This document shows, in pieces, positions 8,348 through 18,200 of a stretch of DNA of 64,000 nucleotides. Position 1 is the stretch's first letter; each line of letters starts with the position of its first letter. Location of the stretch: positions 159,473-223,472 of the forward strand of contig JBNMQM010000002.1 in assembly GCA_051278195.1 (NCBI GenBank), in the 5' to 3' direction. The notes under the pieces are model-generated. The model ran no database searches. It was not told where the DNA came from and was given only the letters and a program-made list of their open reading frames with translations. The DNA is from JAHRVQ01 sp051278195 (GTDB lineage: Bacteria; Pseudomonadota; Gammaproteobacteria; Pseudomonadales; Azotimanducaceae). The translations under genes and the position numbers were made by a program.

Positions 8348-9044
8348 CATCAGCCGTCCACCGATAACCCATGCCGTAAACGGTGTCGACGCAATTGAAT
8401 TTGGGGTCGACTGCACTGAATTTTTTTCTGATGCGCTTTATATGTGATGTGATGGTCGAATCATCCACATAAATGTGTGCTTCCTGCATTAACTGCTGAC
8501 GTTTCTTAACATGACCAGGGTGGAGTGTGAGTGCATGGACCATCCAAAATTCTGTCAGTGTCAGGTCAACTCTCTGGTTTCGCCAAGCTGCCGTAAAGCG
8601 TTGTTCGTCCAGTCTTAGGTGGCCACAAACTGTTTCTTTATTGGGATCAACCGCCGTCTCGGTCTTGAGTACCTCAATACGGCGAAACAATGCAGCAACG
8701 CGGGCGAGTAAATGCGGCAGGCTCATATCTTTGGTGACGTAGTCGTCAGCTCCCATGCGCAAACCGCTGACAATATCTAGATCGCTGTCCCGTGCACTCA
8801 GAAAAATGATGGGTACAGATCTGGATTTTTGTCGCAGCCATTGGCACAGCGCAAAGCCGCCCTCAGGCTCTCGGCCGAGACCTATGTCTATTATCGCCAA
8901 ATCGGGTAAAGCAGCCTCAAATGCTTGCTCGGCGCTTGGTCGATCAGCATGTGTATCGATTGCGTAACCCTGATCTCGAAAGACGTCTGCGTAGTTGTCT
9001 CTGAGATCAGCATCATCTTCGACTATTGCGATGCGATAGCTCAC
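8340..9044 (-). CDS. pdsR: OmpR-type response regulator of the dedicated sortase system
   Basis: A protein of 234 residues. The receiver domain (1-120) has the acidic pair E9-D10-D11, phospho-acceptor D53 (IIDIGLG) and K105 (DYVTKD). It is followed by a winged-helix DNA-binding domain (about 140-232) ending in VDTVYGMGYRW. It is the upstream partner of pdsS, which it overlaps. Assignment to PdsR rather than a generic OmpR regulator depends on the kinase partner and the divergent pdsO gene. The intergenic region shared with pdsO is the natural place for its own binding sites. Confidence 0.78.
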   Translation of the reverse strand: MSYRIAIVEDDADLRDNYADVFRDQGYAIDTHADRPSAEQAFEAALPDLAIIDIGLGREPEGGFALCQWLRQKSRSVPIIFLSARDSDLDIVSGLRMGADDYVTKDMSLPHLLARVAALFRRIEVLKTETAVDPNKETVCGHLRLDEQRFTAAWRNQRVDLTLTEFWMVHALTLHPGHVKKRQQLMQEAHIYVDDSTITSHIKRIRKKFSAVDPKFNCVDTVYGMGYRWTADDE

Positions 9045-9195
9045 TTATCTACAGACCATGCTGATTGCCATATTGTTGCCACATTTCATCAGGGGATTGC
9101 CTGAATTGGACAACTAAGATGCCTGAATTACTGCGTTTAATAAACCTCGAGCATCACACGATGTGAATCACACTGAAAATGATGGAGATACAGAT

Positions 9196-9897
9196 ATGTT
9201 TATTGGGCGATTGATGGCAGTAAGTTTACTAACGGTTGTGGCAAGCAGCGCTATTGCAGCTGATATGAGTACGAAAAGAGAAGAGCATCGTGGTGCCCTC
9301 GGTGGTGCAGTGCTGGGCGCGGCGATAGCAGGTCCGGTTGGTGCTGGTGCGGGTGCCATATTGGGTGGTGGTGTGTTTGGTAAGCTATGGGGAAAAATGC
9401 GCCTATCAAAAGAGTATCGGGTTGAGCGCATTGCTGAAATTCAGTCGTTGAAGGACCACGCGCAAACGCGTAGTCAGCACATTGCAGAACTGAATCAGGA
9501 TATTGATACCCTGCTGGCCAAAAGTACAGCTTGGCAGTCTCGACAACTCCCGATTCAGTTCAAAACAGCATCGAGTGAGATAGAAGGGCACTACGAACCG
9601 CAACTCAGAGAAGTTGCATCTTTGTTATCGCGTAACCCTGATACGAGTGTCGTGTTGTCTGGATTCGCAGATCGTCGCGGCAATTCGGATTATAACCTGC
9701 AGCTATCAGAGCAACGTGTCACTGAGTTGAAGGCTTATCTTTTAAGTCATGGGGTACAACGCAATCAGGTCATTACTCAGGCATTTGGTGAAAGTCAGCC
9801 AGTTGCAGCTGAAGGTTCTGCGGAGAATGACTTTTTCGATCGCCGGGTCGTGATGGCATTCGAAGTTGATATCCGTTCGCCGCTCGCTACCCGCTAA
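9196..9897 (+). CDS. pdsO: OmpA-family protein associated with the dedicated sortase system
   Basis: An exported protein of 233 residues. A signal peptide (cleavage near SSAIAA, residue 22) is followed by a glycine-rich segment (ALGGAVLGAAIAGPVGAGAG and onward, about 34-60), a helical linker and a C-terminal OmpA peptidoglycan-binding domain (about 125-225, with LSGFADRRGNSDYNLQLSEQ and NDFFDRRVVM). This layout matches PdsO, recalled as a family found only beside PdsS/PdsR. A GGAG site 8 nt before 9196 supports this start over the in-frame ATG at 9163. It is divergent from pdsR and ends in a good terminator, so it is monocistronic. Confidence 0.75.
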   Translation: MFIGRLMAVSLLTVVASSAIAADMSTKREEHRGALGGAVLGAAIAGPVGAGAGAILGGGVFGKLWGKMRLSKEYRVERIAEIQSLKDHAQTRSQHIAELNQDIDTLLAKSTAWQSRQLPIQFKTASSEIEGHYEPQLREVASLLSRNPDTSVVLSGFADRRGNSDYNLQLSEQRVTELKAYLLSHGVQRNQVITQAFGESQPVAAEGSAENDFFDRRVVMAFEVDIRSPLATR

Positions 9898-9921
9898 CAC
9901 GAATTCCGTGTGGTACTTTTG

Positions 9922-9944
9922 GGGTCCTTCGGGACCCTTTTTTT
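9922..9944 (+). terminator. rho-independent terminator after pdsO
   Basis: GGGTCC-TTCG-GGACCC hairpin (9922-9937) with a UUCG-type tetraloop, immediately followed by seven T residues. Confidence 0.9.
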
Positions 9945-10074
9945 GTCTTACTTCGCAGTAGGCGGCGGTCAGCCTCGAGTTCAAAGGCTGACTTCCCGTA
10001 TTATTGGATTGTGACCGAAGACAACGGTACTTCTTTGTTCCGTTAGCTTGCCACTCTCCTAGCTCTGAATTCCC

Positions 10075-11595
10075 TTAAAGCTTTGGTGGCTTTCGGTGTT
10101 GCGTTGCCTGTTCATAGGCGTACGCGGCTTCAATGAGTACCGCTTCGGAATCTCGAGTTGAGAACAATGACAGACCCACCGGCATGCCAGCGACAAAGCC
10201 CATGGGCAGGGTGATGTGCGGGTAACCTGAAACAGCAGCGGCCATACTCGCGCCACCAGCAAAGTGATCACCCATAATCGTATCGATCTTCCAGGCTGGG
10301 CTAGTCGATGGCGCGATCAATATGTCTGCTCCGCAAGCGGCGAGTGCCGCATCAATGCCTTCAGGACCGGCCAGACGTTTGCTGGATGCGAGGGCGACCT
10401 TATAAGCATCATCATCCAAATCGCCTTTGGCATCGGCGGCTTCAAAGACGTCCTGGCCAAAAAAATGTAATTCTGTTTCCGCGTTTTGTTCGTTTGCGGT
10501 GATCAAATCGCTCAGGGTTCGATAGGGCAGTTTTGTGTCTGCCAGGTATTCAGCAATGTTTGCTTTAAACTCATATAGCAGTACTTCGTATTCGTGGCTG
10601 GAAATGGCGCGCAGGTTCGGTAGCTTACACGCTGTGATGTTGGCACCGGCGGTTGTGAGATCGGTCACGGCATGTTGGAATACCAGGTCGGTCGCCGGGT
10701 GATAGCCCATTAGGTTCGTGACGACGCCAAGTGTCTTTCCTTTTAAGCCGTTTGCGTTTAGGTGCTGCGAGAATGGCTTATGGTCGGTTCGCAATGCTTC
10801 GAGCATGATGACGGCATCAGTCATCGTTCGGGCCATTGGTCCGGCAGTATCCTGACTAGGGGCGAGGGGAATGATACCGGTGCCACTCACTGTGCCATGG
10901 GTCGGTTTGATGCCAACAATGCCATTGAGCGCAGCCGGACAAATAACCGAACCATCGGTTTCGGTGCCGACCGCGAGGGCCGTCAAGTTCGCGGCGACAG
11001 CGACTGCGGATCCAGCGCTCGAACCGCAGGGAGAGCGACTTGGGTCATAGGGGTTTCGAGTTTGACCGCCGATACCGCTCCAGCCACTGATGGAGTGATT
11101 TGAACGAAAGTTGGCCCACTCACTCAAATTGGCTTTGCCTAAAATAATGGCACCAGCGTTTCGCAGTTGAGTGACAAGTGTGGCGTCACGACCAGGGAAG
11201 TTTTCTGCGAATATCAATGACCCAGCGGTGTTGGGCATTTCATCAGACGTATCGATATTGTCTTTCAGTAATACAGGTATGCCATGCAACGGACCGCGCC
11301 GTTCGCCTTTTTGCCATGCAATATCTAGTGCCTGAGCGGTTTGGTTTGCAGCGGGATTAACCATGATGACAGCACCAAGTGCCTGATGCTGTTCAATCTG
11401 ATCAAGATAGAAATGGGTTAATGCTGCCGCGGTCAGAGTCTGGTTTTCAAAACGTGAATGGATTTCGGCAACGCTAAGTTCTTGCATGTTTTGCTGCTCT
11501 TTTTTGGGCTCGCCGGTGGATTCTTTACTTTGTTCTGCTGGCTGACTGCAGCCCAGGATTAAACTGAGGATAACGAGGCAAACAGTTGCTCTCAT
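10075..11595 (-). CDS. amidase-signature family lipoprotein
   Basis: A protein of 506 residues with a lipoprotein signal peptide (lipobox LILGC, lipidated C16), hence periplasmic and membrane-anchored. The catalytic triad of the amidase signature family is present: K111 (VLLKDNID), S192 (PCGSSAGSA) and S216 (TETDGSVICP). The family hydrolyses amide bonds in many substrates. An exported lipidated form suggests a cell-envelope or scavenging role, but the substrate is unknown. Its ATG overlaps the stop of the upstream yaiI-like gene by 4 bp, so the two are translationally coupled. Confidence 0.9.
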   Translation of the reverse strand: MRATVCLVILSLILGCSQPAEQSKESTGEPKKEQQNMQELSVAEIHSRFENQTLTAAALTHFYLDQIEQHQALGAVIMVNPAANQTAQALDIAWQKGERRGPLHGIPVLLKDNIDTSDEMPNTAGSLIFAENFPGRDATLVTQLRNAGAIILGKANLSEWANFRSNHSISGWSGIGGQTRNPYDPSRSPCGSSAGSAVAVAANLTALAVGTETDGSVICPAALNGIVGIKPTHGTVSGTGIIPLAPSQDTAGPMARTMTDAVIMLEALRTDHKPFSQHLNANGLKGKTLGVVTNLMGYHPATDLVFQHAVTDLTTAGANITACKLPNLRAISSHEYEVLLYEFKANIAEYLADTKLPYRTLSDLITANEQNAETELHFFGQDVFEAADAKGDLDDDAYKVALASSKRLAGPEGIDAALAACGADILIAPSTSPAWKIDTIMGDHFAGGASMAAAVSGYPHITLPMGFVAGMPVGLSLFSTRDSEAVLIEAAYAYEQATQHRKPPKL

Positions 11596-12044
11596 GGGTT
11601 CTGGGTGCGAGCGATCAGTTTATCTAGGTTGTTGGCGAATTGTTGACGATCTCGTTGGGTCAAGGGCGGAGGACCGCCACCTTCGATACCGCTAGCTCGC
11701 ATAGTATCCATAAAGTCACGCATATTGAGGCGGATCTTAATGTTTTCTTTGCTGTAGAGCTCGCCGCGGGGGTTTAAGGCAATGGCCTCTTTATCAATCA
11801 CCTCTGAGGCCAACGGTATATCGGCAGTGATAACCAGGTCGCCCGGCACGCAGCGGCGCACAATCTCGTCATCAGCGACGTCAAAGCCAGACGGTACCTG
11901 GATGAAATTGATATACGGGGACTTGGGGATCTTCAGAAATTGGTTGGCAACGAGGGTGACGGGTATTTTGGCCCGTGTTGCCGCTCGAAAGAGGATTTCC
12001 TTAACAACGACAGGGCAAGCGTCGGCGTCTACCCAGATATTCAT
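11592..12044 (-). CDS. yaiI: YaiI/YqxD family protein (UPF0178)
   Basis: A 150-residue protein of normal family length. It starts with the conserved MNIWVDADACPVVVKEI and contains DLVITADIPLA, NPRGELYS and the C-terminal GGPPPLTQRDRQ. The acidic residues sit as in PIN-like nuclease folds, but no activity has been established for the family to my knowledge. It is the upstream partner of the amidase lipoprotein with a 4-bp overlap. Confidence 0.93.
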   Translation of the reverse strand: MNIWVDADACPVVVKEILFRAATRAKIPVTLVANQFLKIPKSPYINFIQVPSGFDVADDEIVRRCVPGDLVITADIPLASEVIDKEAIALNPRGELYSKENIKIRLNMRDFMDTMRASGIEGGGPPPLTQRDRQQFANNLDKLIARTQNP

Positions 12045-12068
12045 AGTCGCCGACGTGTTGTCGTTGCT

Positions 12069-12827
12069 CTAGGTGCTCTTGCTGTTATTGGATTCAAGGT
12101 CTGCATAGAGTTCTTCATCAAGCTTAGGTGGTGCGGTCAGCGTCTTGCTGTCTTCCACCAATTCTTTGAGCTTGTCATATTGCTCATCGCAATAGGTTTG
12201 CAGTCCCTTATAGCCGCCAAGAATTGCTTTAGCCTGTGCTTCTTTGGCATCTGCTTTCTTGGTTTTTTCGGTACGTTCTTTTCGGACGTTTTTTAGCTCA
12301 TCGTCAATTTTCTTCTTAGCGACGGTATCTTCGTGCTTCTTCTTGTTCAGGGTCTTAATTTTCTTCGCGACGTTTTGCGGTGTATCACCCAGAAGCGTAT
12401 TGATCGATTTCAGCGCTTTGGCTTTTTCTTCGACTTGATCTTTGAGCTTTTTGCTATCGTTTTCTGCAAGCTTGCGGTCTGCTTCGATGACATTTTTTAG
12501 CTTCTCGATCTCGGCGCTGGCAGATGTCAGCATGTCGTTGGTCGATTTCAGAGACTTTTCTGATTGTTCCAATCGCTCGGTCAAGTCATCAATAGTGGCT
12601 TGGATCTCTACTTTAGCTTTTGCGACTTTAACGTCTGCGTCAGCGATTTGCTTGAGGCCATCTTCGAGAGCAGCTTTCAGTTCCTCTTCAGAACACTCGG
12701 GGTCTAGACCCAGGGCGTCAGAGGCTGTTCTCATCAGCATCTGTTTGCTGATGGCAATTTCTTTCCAGACATCTATATCAATAGCACTTTGAACCACACA
12801 CGTCTCCAGTGGGTTTGTTTGAACCAA
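12069..12827 (-). CDS. coiled-coil protein of unknown function
   Basis: A 252-residue, highly charged soluble protein with no signal peptide. After an N-terminal segment (about 1-55, containing ECSEEELKAALEDGL), residues 60-180 form heptad-like coiled coil (KVEIQATIDDLTERLEQSEK and similar). A Lys/Glu-rich helix follows, and the tail contains a TYCDEQYDKLKELVEDSK segment. I do not recognise the family. Serine-rich open frames on the other strand are antisense shadows. It is separated from yaiI by 24 bp on the same strand and may share its transcript. Confidence 0.7.
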   Translation of the reverse strand: MVQTNPLETCVVQSAIDIDVWKEIAISKQMLMRTASDALGLDPECSEEELKAALEDGLKQIADADVKVAKAKVEIQATIDDLTERLEQSEKSLKSTNDMLTSASAEIEKLKNVIEADRKLAENDSKKLKDQVEEKAKALKSINTLLGDTPQNVAKKIKTLNKKKHEDTVAKKKIDDELKNVRKERTEKTKKADAKEAQAKAILGGYKGLQTYCDEQYDKLKELVEDSKTLTAPPKLDEELYADLESNNSKST

Positions 12828-12905
12828 AAAAGGGGGGTTTAATTTAGAATGCGCATAATGGCGATTTTTTCAAAAATTTCAATAGTTAATACGTCTTTTT
12901 GCATC

Positions 12906-13397
12906 TTATTTTCGGTCTATTGCCGCCTGGTTGTCTTTCCCGAATCGATCTTCTAGGTCTGCCCTCAGAGCATCAAAATGAGGTGAGGCCACACCCATAA
13001 CTTGAAGGCGTCTCTCAAGGTTCCTCAGCAAGACATTGACTTCCATCGCTTTTGACTCTTCGTTCTGAGTCGTATCGAAGTAAATTACGTTGCCATCAGG
13101 GTCACGGGTTTGCCAATGGGTGCCTGTTTCTCCGTCTTCTATGTATGTTTCGATCTTACCTTCGGCTTTTATTTGCTTCTCGTCGATGCGTGCTTTGATG
13201 GCTTCGATATCACCGCCTCGAAAGTTTAGCCAGTTCTCTCCTAAAAAGGTCATTAGGCTGATGCTGATATCGCCGTTGGTCAAATGAACCCAGCCTTCAC
13301 TGTCATGGGTGACGTCAAGACCCAGTGCCTGATAAAAGTGCTTACTTGCCTCCATGTTGCTCGTTTTGAGACAAATGTCATGCCAGCCAATATCCAT
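12906..13397 (-). CDS. VOC (glyoxalase/bleomycin-resistance-like) family protein
   Basis: A 163-residue protein. It has a beta-alpha-beta-beta-beta VOC module (DIGWHDICLKTSNMEASKHF... through WQTRDPDGNVIYFDT, about 1-110), then a helical tail of about 50 residues. His and Glu/Asp positions suit metal binding, but the reaction cannot be told. I chose the ATG at 13397 because a GGGAGA ribosome-binding site lies 7 nt upstream; an in-frame ATG at 13412 overlaps that site. It is 23 bp downstream of recD on the same strand. Confidence 0.8.
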   Translation of the reverse strand: MDIGWHDICLKTSNMEASKHFYQALGLDVTHDSEGWVHLTNGDISISLMTFLGENWLNFRGGDIEAIKARIDEKQIKAEGKIETYIEDGETGTHWQTRDPDGNVIYFDTTQNEESKAMEVNVLLRNLERRLQVMGVASPHFDALRADLEDRFGKDNQAAIDRK

Positions 13398-13435
13398 AGA
13401 ACGTTCTCCCATAAAAGCGTTTCTGCTCTAGAAGC

Positions 13436-15226
13436 CTAGAACAAATCCAGTTGTTCGTCTGCCGCTGGTGTCAGTAGGTTAATGGGTTGTCCTGACGGCA
13501 AAAACCGCAGCGATAGCCCACTAAATCGTGCTTGGCTCATCAGCTGGGTGATCTCATCCGTATGGTAGACAATTAGCTTTGAGCGTGTCCGGGTGATACC
13601 CGTGTAAAGCAATTCACGGCTCATGAAGTCCTCTCGATCTGATTTAGGCAGTACTAATAGAACCTGATCAAATTCGGACCCCTGAGATTTATGCACCGTC
13701 ATCGCATAACAGGTCTCATGTTGGGGTAAGCGCGCTGGTAAGTAATACACGATCTCGCCCTCGCCATTTTTAAAGGCGACCTCAATACGGTTACCTCGTT
13801 TAACACAAACGCCAGTGTCGCCGTTGAACAGTCGCAAAGCGTAGTGATTGCGCATGATCATGACGGGTTTACCGTGATAATAGGCAGGGGCATCTGGGAA
13901 GTGAGAAGTTTCGAATTGTTGGTTGAGTAGGGTAACGCCAAATTCTCCGTCCCGAATCGGCGTGAGCAATCGCGCTTGATCAAAAGCATTGATCATCAGG
14001 TTTGCGTCAGTGTTTTCGAGGCAGAGTTTTAAATAGGGTGCATACAGCCGACGCATATCCTGCATTAACTCTGGTGCATCAAAGTTAGGTACAAAGCGGA
14101 CTTGATCATTGCTGACTGGCACGAACGAATGGTTATTGCGGAGATTAAAGGCCAATTGTCCAATGCCCTCGTCATCTCGAAATCGATAACTGGTTTTAAG
14201 TTCACAGTGAGCGTCCGCGAGTAAATGGTTCGAATCCTGCTGATCCTGCGAGGTATTTTTTAACACGGTGTTGGTCAGCGTCACTCCGGCCAAATTTTCC
14301 AGCACCAGTCGGTATTCCTTGCTGTAGCAGTTGCCCTGGCACGTGATGTCCGCCAGTACCGAGCCACTTTCTACTGAGGGCAATTGGGATGGGTCACCGA
14401 GGATGATCAGCCGAGCATTTAAGGGTAATGCATCCAACACGCGGTCGAACATAACGAGATCGACCATAGAACCTTCGTCCAAAATGAGGACGTCGGTCGG
14501 GATTGGATGATGGCGATGATACTTAAAAGAGTGACCATCACCTCTGACACCGAGTAATCGGTGCAAAGTTGTGACGGTGGTTGGCATGCCGCCTGGCATG
14601 GCTTCAGGTAAACGCGTCGCGGCGGAGAGGATGGCTTCACCCAATCGCATTGCGGCTTTCCCCGTCGGTGCGGCAAGCTTAATGCGAAATTCAGGATTTG
14701 CCTTTATTAGCCCAGCCAGGAATTTAACAACCGTACTGGTTTTGCCAGTACCGGGACCGCCGCTAATGATGGTGAGCTGCCGCGTCATTGCTTGGATGGC
14801 AGCCAACCTTTGGCGGGGATCGTCGCCAGGCTCAAGATACGGCTGCAGAGCGCTGATGTCCTCAGTCACGAGAATATTGCGGCGAATTAGCGCGTTCGCA
14901 ATACGTGTTTCATATTGAAAAAATCGTTCTGTGTAGAGCAAGGCATGGTCAGCAAGATTGAGTAGTACGAGGGGGGTGGAAATCTTTAGGTCATGGGCGA
15001 AATCCGCGGGTCGTACTTCTGACACACAATCCAGAGTGCTTAACGCTGAAATTAGTGATGCGTCATCCACTCGCAGACAGCTGTTCTGGTTGTTCAAGGC
15101 AGCGCTGAGTTTAGCAAACAGTGTCAGCAGTTTTATATCTGTGATGGCGGCTTTTCTCGCCAGCAGATTCGCGAACTGCTGATCGATATAGCTTGAGCCT
15201 ATTGGGTAGTGCATCGATGTGTTCAT
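13436..15226 (-). CDS. recD: exodeoxyribonuclease V alpha subunit RecD
   Basis: The 5'-3' helicase subunit of RecBCD, 596 residues. The Walker A is GGPGTGKTS (156-164) and Walker B is LILDEGSMVD. A superfamily 1B helicase core follows, ending with the UvrD-like C-terminal motif CYAMTVHKSQGSEFDQVLLVLP and an ELLYTGITRTRSKL segment. It is the third gene of recC-recB-recD and overlaps the recB stop by 4 bp. The complex processes double-strand breaks for recombination and degrades linear foreign DNA. Confidence 0.97.
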   Translation of the reverse strand: MNTSMHYPIGSSYIDQQFANLLARKAAITDIKLLTLFAKLSAALNNQNSCLRVDDASLISALSTLDCVSEVRPADFAHDLKISTPLVLLNLADHALLYTERFFQYETRIANALIRRNILVTEDISALQPYLEPGDDPRQRLAAIQAMTRQLTIISGGPGTGKTSTVVKFLAGLIKANPEFRIKLAAPTGKAAMRLGEAILSAATRLPEAMPGGMPTTVTTLHRLLGVRGDGHSFKYHRHHPIPTDVLILDEGSMVDLVMFDRVLDALPLNARLIILGDPSQLPSVESGSVLADITCQGNCYSKEYRLVLENLAGVTLTNTVLKNTSQDQQDSNHLLADAHCELKTSYRFRDDEGIGQLAFNLRNNHSFVPVSNDQVRFVPNFDAPELMQDMRRLYAPYLKLCLENTDANLMINAFDQARLLTPIRDGEFGVTLLNQQFETSHFPDAPAYYHGKPVMIMRNHYALRLFNGDTGVCVKRGNRIEVAFKNGEGEIVYYLPARLPQHETCYAMTVHKSQGSEFDQVLLVLPKSDREDFMSRELLYTGITRTRSKLIVYHTDEITQLMSQARFSGLSLRFLPSGQPINLLTPAADEQLDLF

Positions 15227-18200
15227 CTGCAGAGCAATCCGTCCAGTGCCTCTATCAATTGTTTTTCCGGTTTATCAAAATAAACGCCGGCACCAGGGCT
15301 GGCATCCATACCCCGCATAAATAGATAGCACACACCGCCGAAATGCTGATCATATTCGTAGTCCGGCCGGCGCTGTTTGAGATATCGGTTCAATGCGACG
15401 CAATAGATCAGATACTGTAGATCATAGTGGTGGTGTTGGACGGCATCCTGCAGTGCGGCGCTGGCGTAAGACAATTGGGTTGGCCCCAGATCGTTGGATT
15501 TGTAATCCAGCAAATAGTACTGGCCTGCGTGCTCTAGAATCAGATCCACATAGCCAGTCATCATGCCCTGGATAGTGCTTGTGTCGAGGGTCATTTCTTG
15601 GTGCAGAACACCCTCTGCTTGTAGATGATCGAGGAATGTCTGATCTGCGTTGACCGGGAAGTGAAATTCCATTTCGTCTAGCCGCCGGTTGCGTGTCACA
15701 TCCAGCAGACAAAAGCCGTTGATGAGCGGCGTACGAACAATATCGTGAAACCAATCAACAAGAACGTCTTGCCACTCGCCGCTGGCATCCTCTAAGCCCA
15801 TTTTGAGCAAACTGCTCACGGCTTGCTGGCGAATGTCCACGTCATCAGCGATAAAATCCAGTCGTTCCATAAAGTCGTGTAGCACGATGCCGATTCGTGA
15901 TCCTCTTGGAAACGTAAACCGTGAGAAGCTGATAGCGTTGCCGGCCCCGATTAGATCCGATGTTCCATCCCGGGAATCGTTGGCTGCATAGCTGTCATCA
16001 TCGCCAAACCCTGGTCTGGGTTGTACTGTTTCCTTTGCGTCTTTCGTGTCTTCGTCGTGTTTCAGCAGTCTTGTTAGTCCGGTGTAAGAATGCATTCGCC
16101 AGTTAGACGAAACGAATGGCGCTGCGGGAGGTGCTATGAGGTCAGGCGCTGCTGATTTTGGTTCGTAGCGAGTAAGGCTTGGATCAACAAATCCGTCTGT
16201 TGCAAATAAATCCTCTGGGAGCGCATTGAGCGCCGAATCAGCATCGGCGTCATCAGCACTAAACTTCAAAAGTGCTGCAATCGGCGTTGCCTTAATTTCT
16301 TTAACGAGAGGGACGCCTAAATAGCACCGGTAGCGTGCCCGAGTGATCGCCACGTATAGCAGTCGCATGGTTTCACTAAAATCTTCTTGATGGTAGCGTG
16401 CCAGGCTTTCAGGTGCTGTCGAAAAATCAATCGCAGGTTGGTAATTGCCATTGTTATCCACTACGTGAAAAAGCGGATCCCTCTCCTTGCTGCGTGGTTC
16501 ACCAAAGCCAGCATTGGGGATCATAACAATGTCATATTCGAGGCCTTTGGCCGCGTGCATCGTCACAATTTGTACCAGGTCTTGATCACTTTCGAGCCTT
16601 AGCTGACGCTCGTCGACCGCTACCCGTTCCGCAGCAAGTTTTTCCCGTCCAAACCATTTTAGTAATCGGCGCATGCCCGGTGCGACCATCGCCCGTGTTT
16701 GAAGAATTTCGGCGAGATGGCGCAAGTTTGTCATCTGTCTTTCGCCGTCTTGATGCATGAGCCAATTTTCAGGAATACGTCGACGGGTCATCAGCAGGTC
16801 GATCATCGGTGCTATCTCAAGCGATGCCCATCGCTGGTGGTATTCCTGAAACTCTTCCATGACTTGATGGAGTGCAGACCAGTCGTGATTGAGGGCAGCA
16901 ATCTCTGATGCCGGTGTTTGCATGAGTCGCGTGCCCAGGGCAGATTTAAGCGCCATTTCATTGGTCGGGTCGACAACGGCCTCGAGTAACAGTTTTAAAT
17001 CTGCCGCGGTATCACTCAGCATGACGCTCTCTAACGTCACATAAACGCTACGTACATTTCGATCCGCCAGCGCTCGCCTTGCTGCTTTGGCGTCTTGCCA
17101 TTGGCGAACCAAAAAAGCAATCTGCCCAGGCGTAATCGGTTTATCGTTTATCTTTGCCCGGCCTTCTTTTGACAGATGTAACAATTGAACGGTTTCTTCT
17201 GCCGCATGCGCCATAAGTCTTTCTCGATGCTGGTCTTTGTTGTCGGCATCGCTGACAAAAATTGGCATGGGTGGTGGTGCTTGACCATCGATGGTGAATG
17301 ACTTGTGCATATTGGGTGGAGCGGCGGATACCGGTTCAAACGGGATCTGTTTATCGTCACCAAAAATATCGGTCTGATTGAACAAGTGATTCACCGCCGC
17401 AATCATTGCGGGTGTTGATCGCCAGTTGGTGCTGAGAGTGAACGTGTTGTCAGCACTCTGTTTAGCATTGATATAGGTGTAGACATCCGCGCCGCGAAAA
17501 TTGTAAATGGCCTGTTTGGGGTCGCCGATAAAAAAGAGTCCGCCGCTGGCGTAAATGCGAGTAAATATCTCGAATTGCAAATCGTCGGTATCCTGAAACT
17601 CGTCGATCATGGCAACCGGCCAGCGTTGGCGCAGCGTGTTGCTGAGATCGTGCTCCATAACGTTGGTTGGGTCGGACTGAGCAAGGGCGCGATGGACTTC
17701 CACCAGTAAATCATCGAGCGTGAGTTGGCCGAACTGGGTTTTAAACCGGTTCATATTGGTTTTAACGTTGTCGCGAACCAGATGGCAGAGATTGGTTTCT
17801 ACTGTTTTGAGCAGATGCTGGCGCGCCCAGATGTCATCGATGAGTTCGAAGATCTCATGATCAGGCATGACAGTTTTTTTGGTGCTGTTTTTTTCTAAAA
17901 GCGCTCGGGTCCATGGTTCCCATCGCTCAATGCTCACATCGTCGCTCCGACAGTAATCCTCGATAAACTGAGGATGCTCTGGCTTCAATTGTGTAACCGT
18001 CAATCGGCCACCCCAAAAATTCGAACTGGCTACCAAGGCAGTCACGTCATCATCGAGCCACATTTTTTTGCAGCGCCGAATATCGTCAAACAACGCCGAT
18101 AGCGGTTCGTCAATATCTTGATGGGGTGGCAAGTACTGAAGGTTGTGGCGGAACAAAAACCGCTGAACGAACTTAACCAAGGCTTCAGGCCCGGACCAAC

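Noticed and set aside
8348..8416. Upstream ATG at 8416 for the pds kinase
   Set aside because: It would place 23 residues inside pdsR with no ribosome-binding site; the ATGATG at 8347-8350 beside the pdsR stop is the natural coupled start.
9154..9166. TCACA-CGA-TGTGA inverted repeat before pdsO, resembling a CRP half-site pair
   Set aside because: The spacing and orientation do not fit a CRP site, and short repeats of this length occur by chance.
9968..9992. GTCAGCC/GGCTGAC hairpin downstream of the pdsO terminator
   Set aside because: No T run on either side, so it cannot be called a terminator for either flanking gene.
12442..12792. Serine- and alanine-rich 116-codon frame on the plus strand
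   Set aside because: It is antisense to the coiled-coil gene, and its composition follows from the Lys/Glu/Ala codons of that gene.
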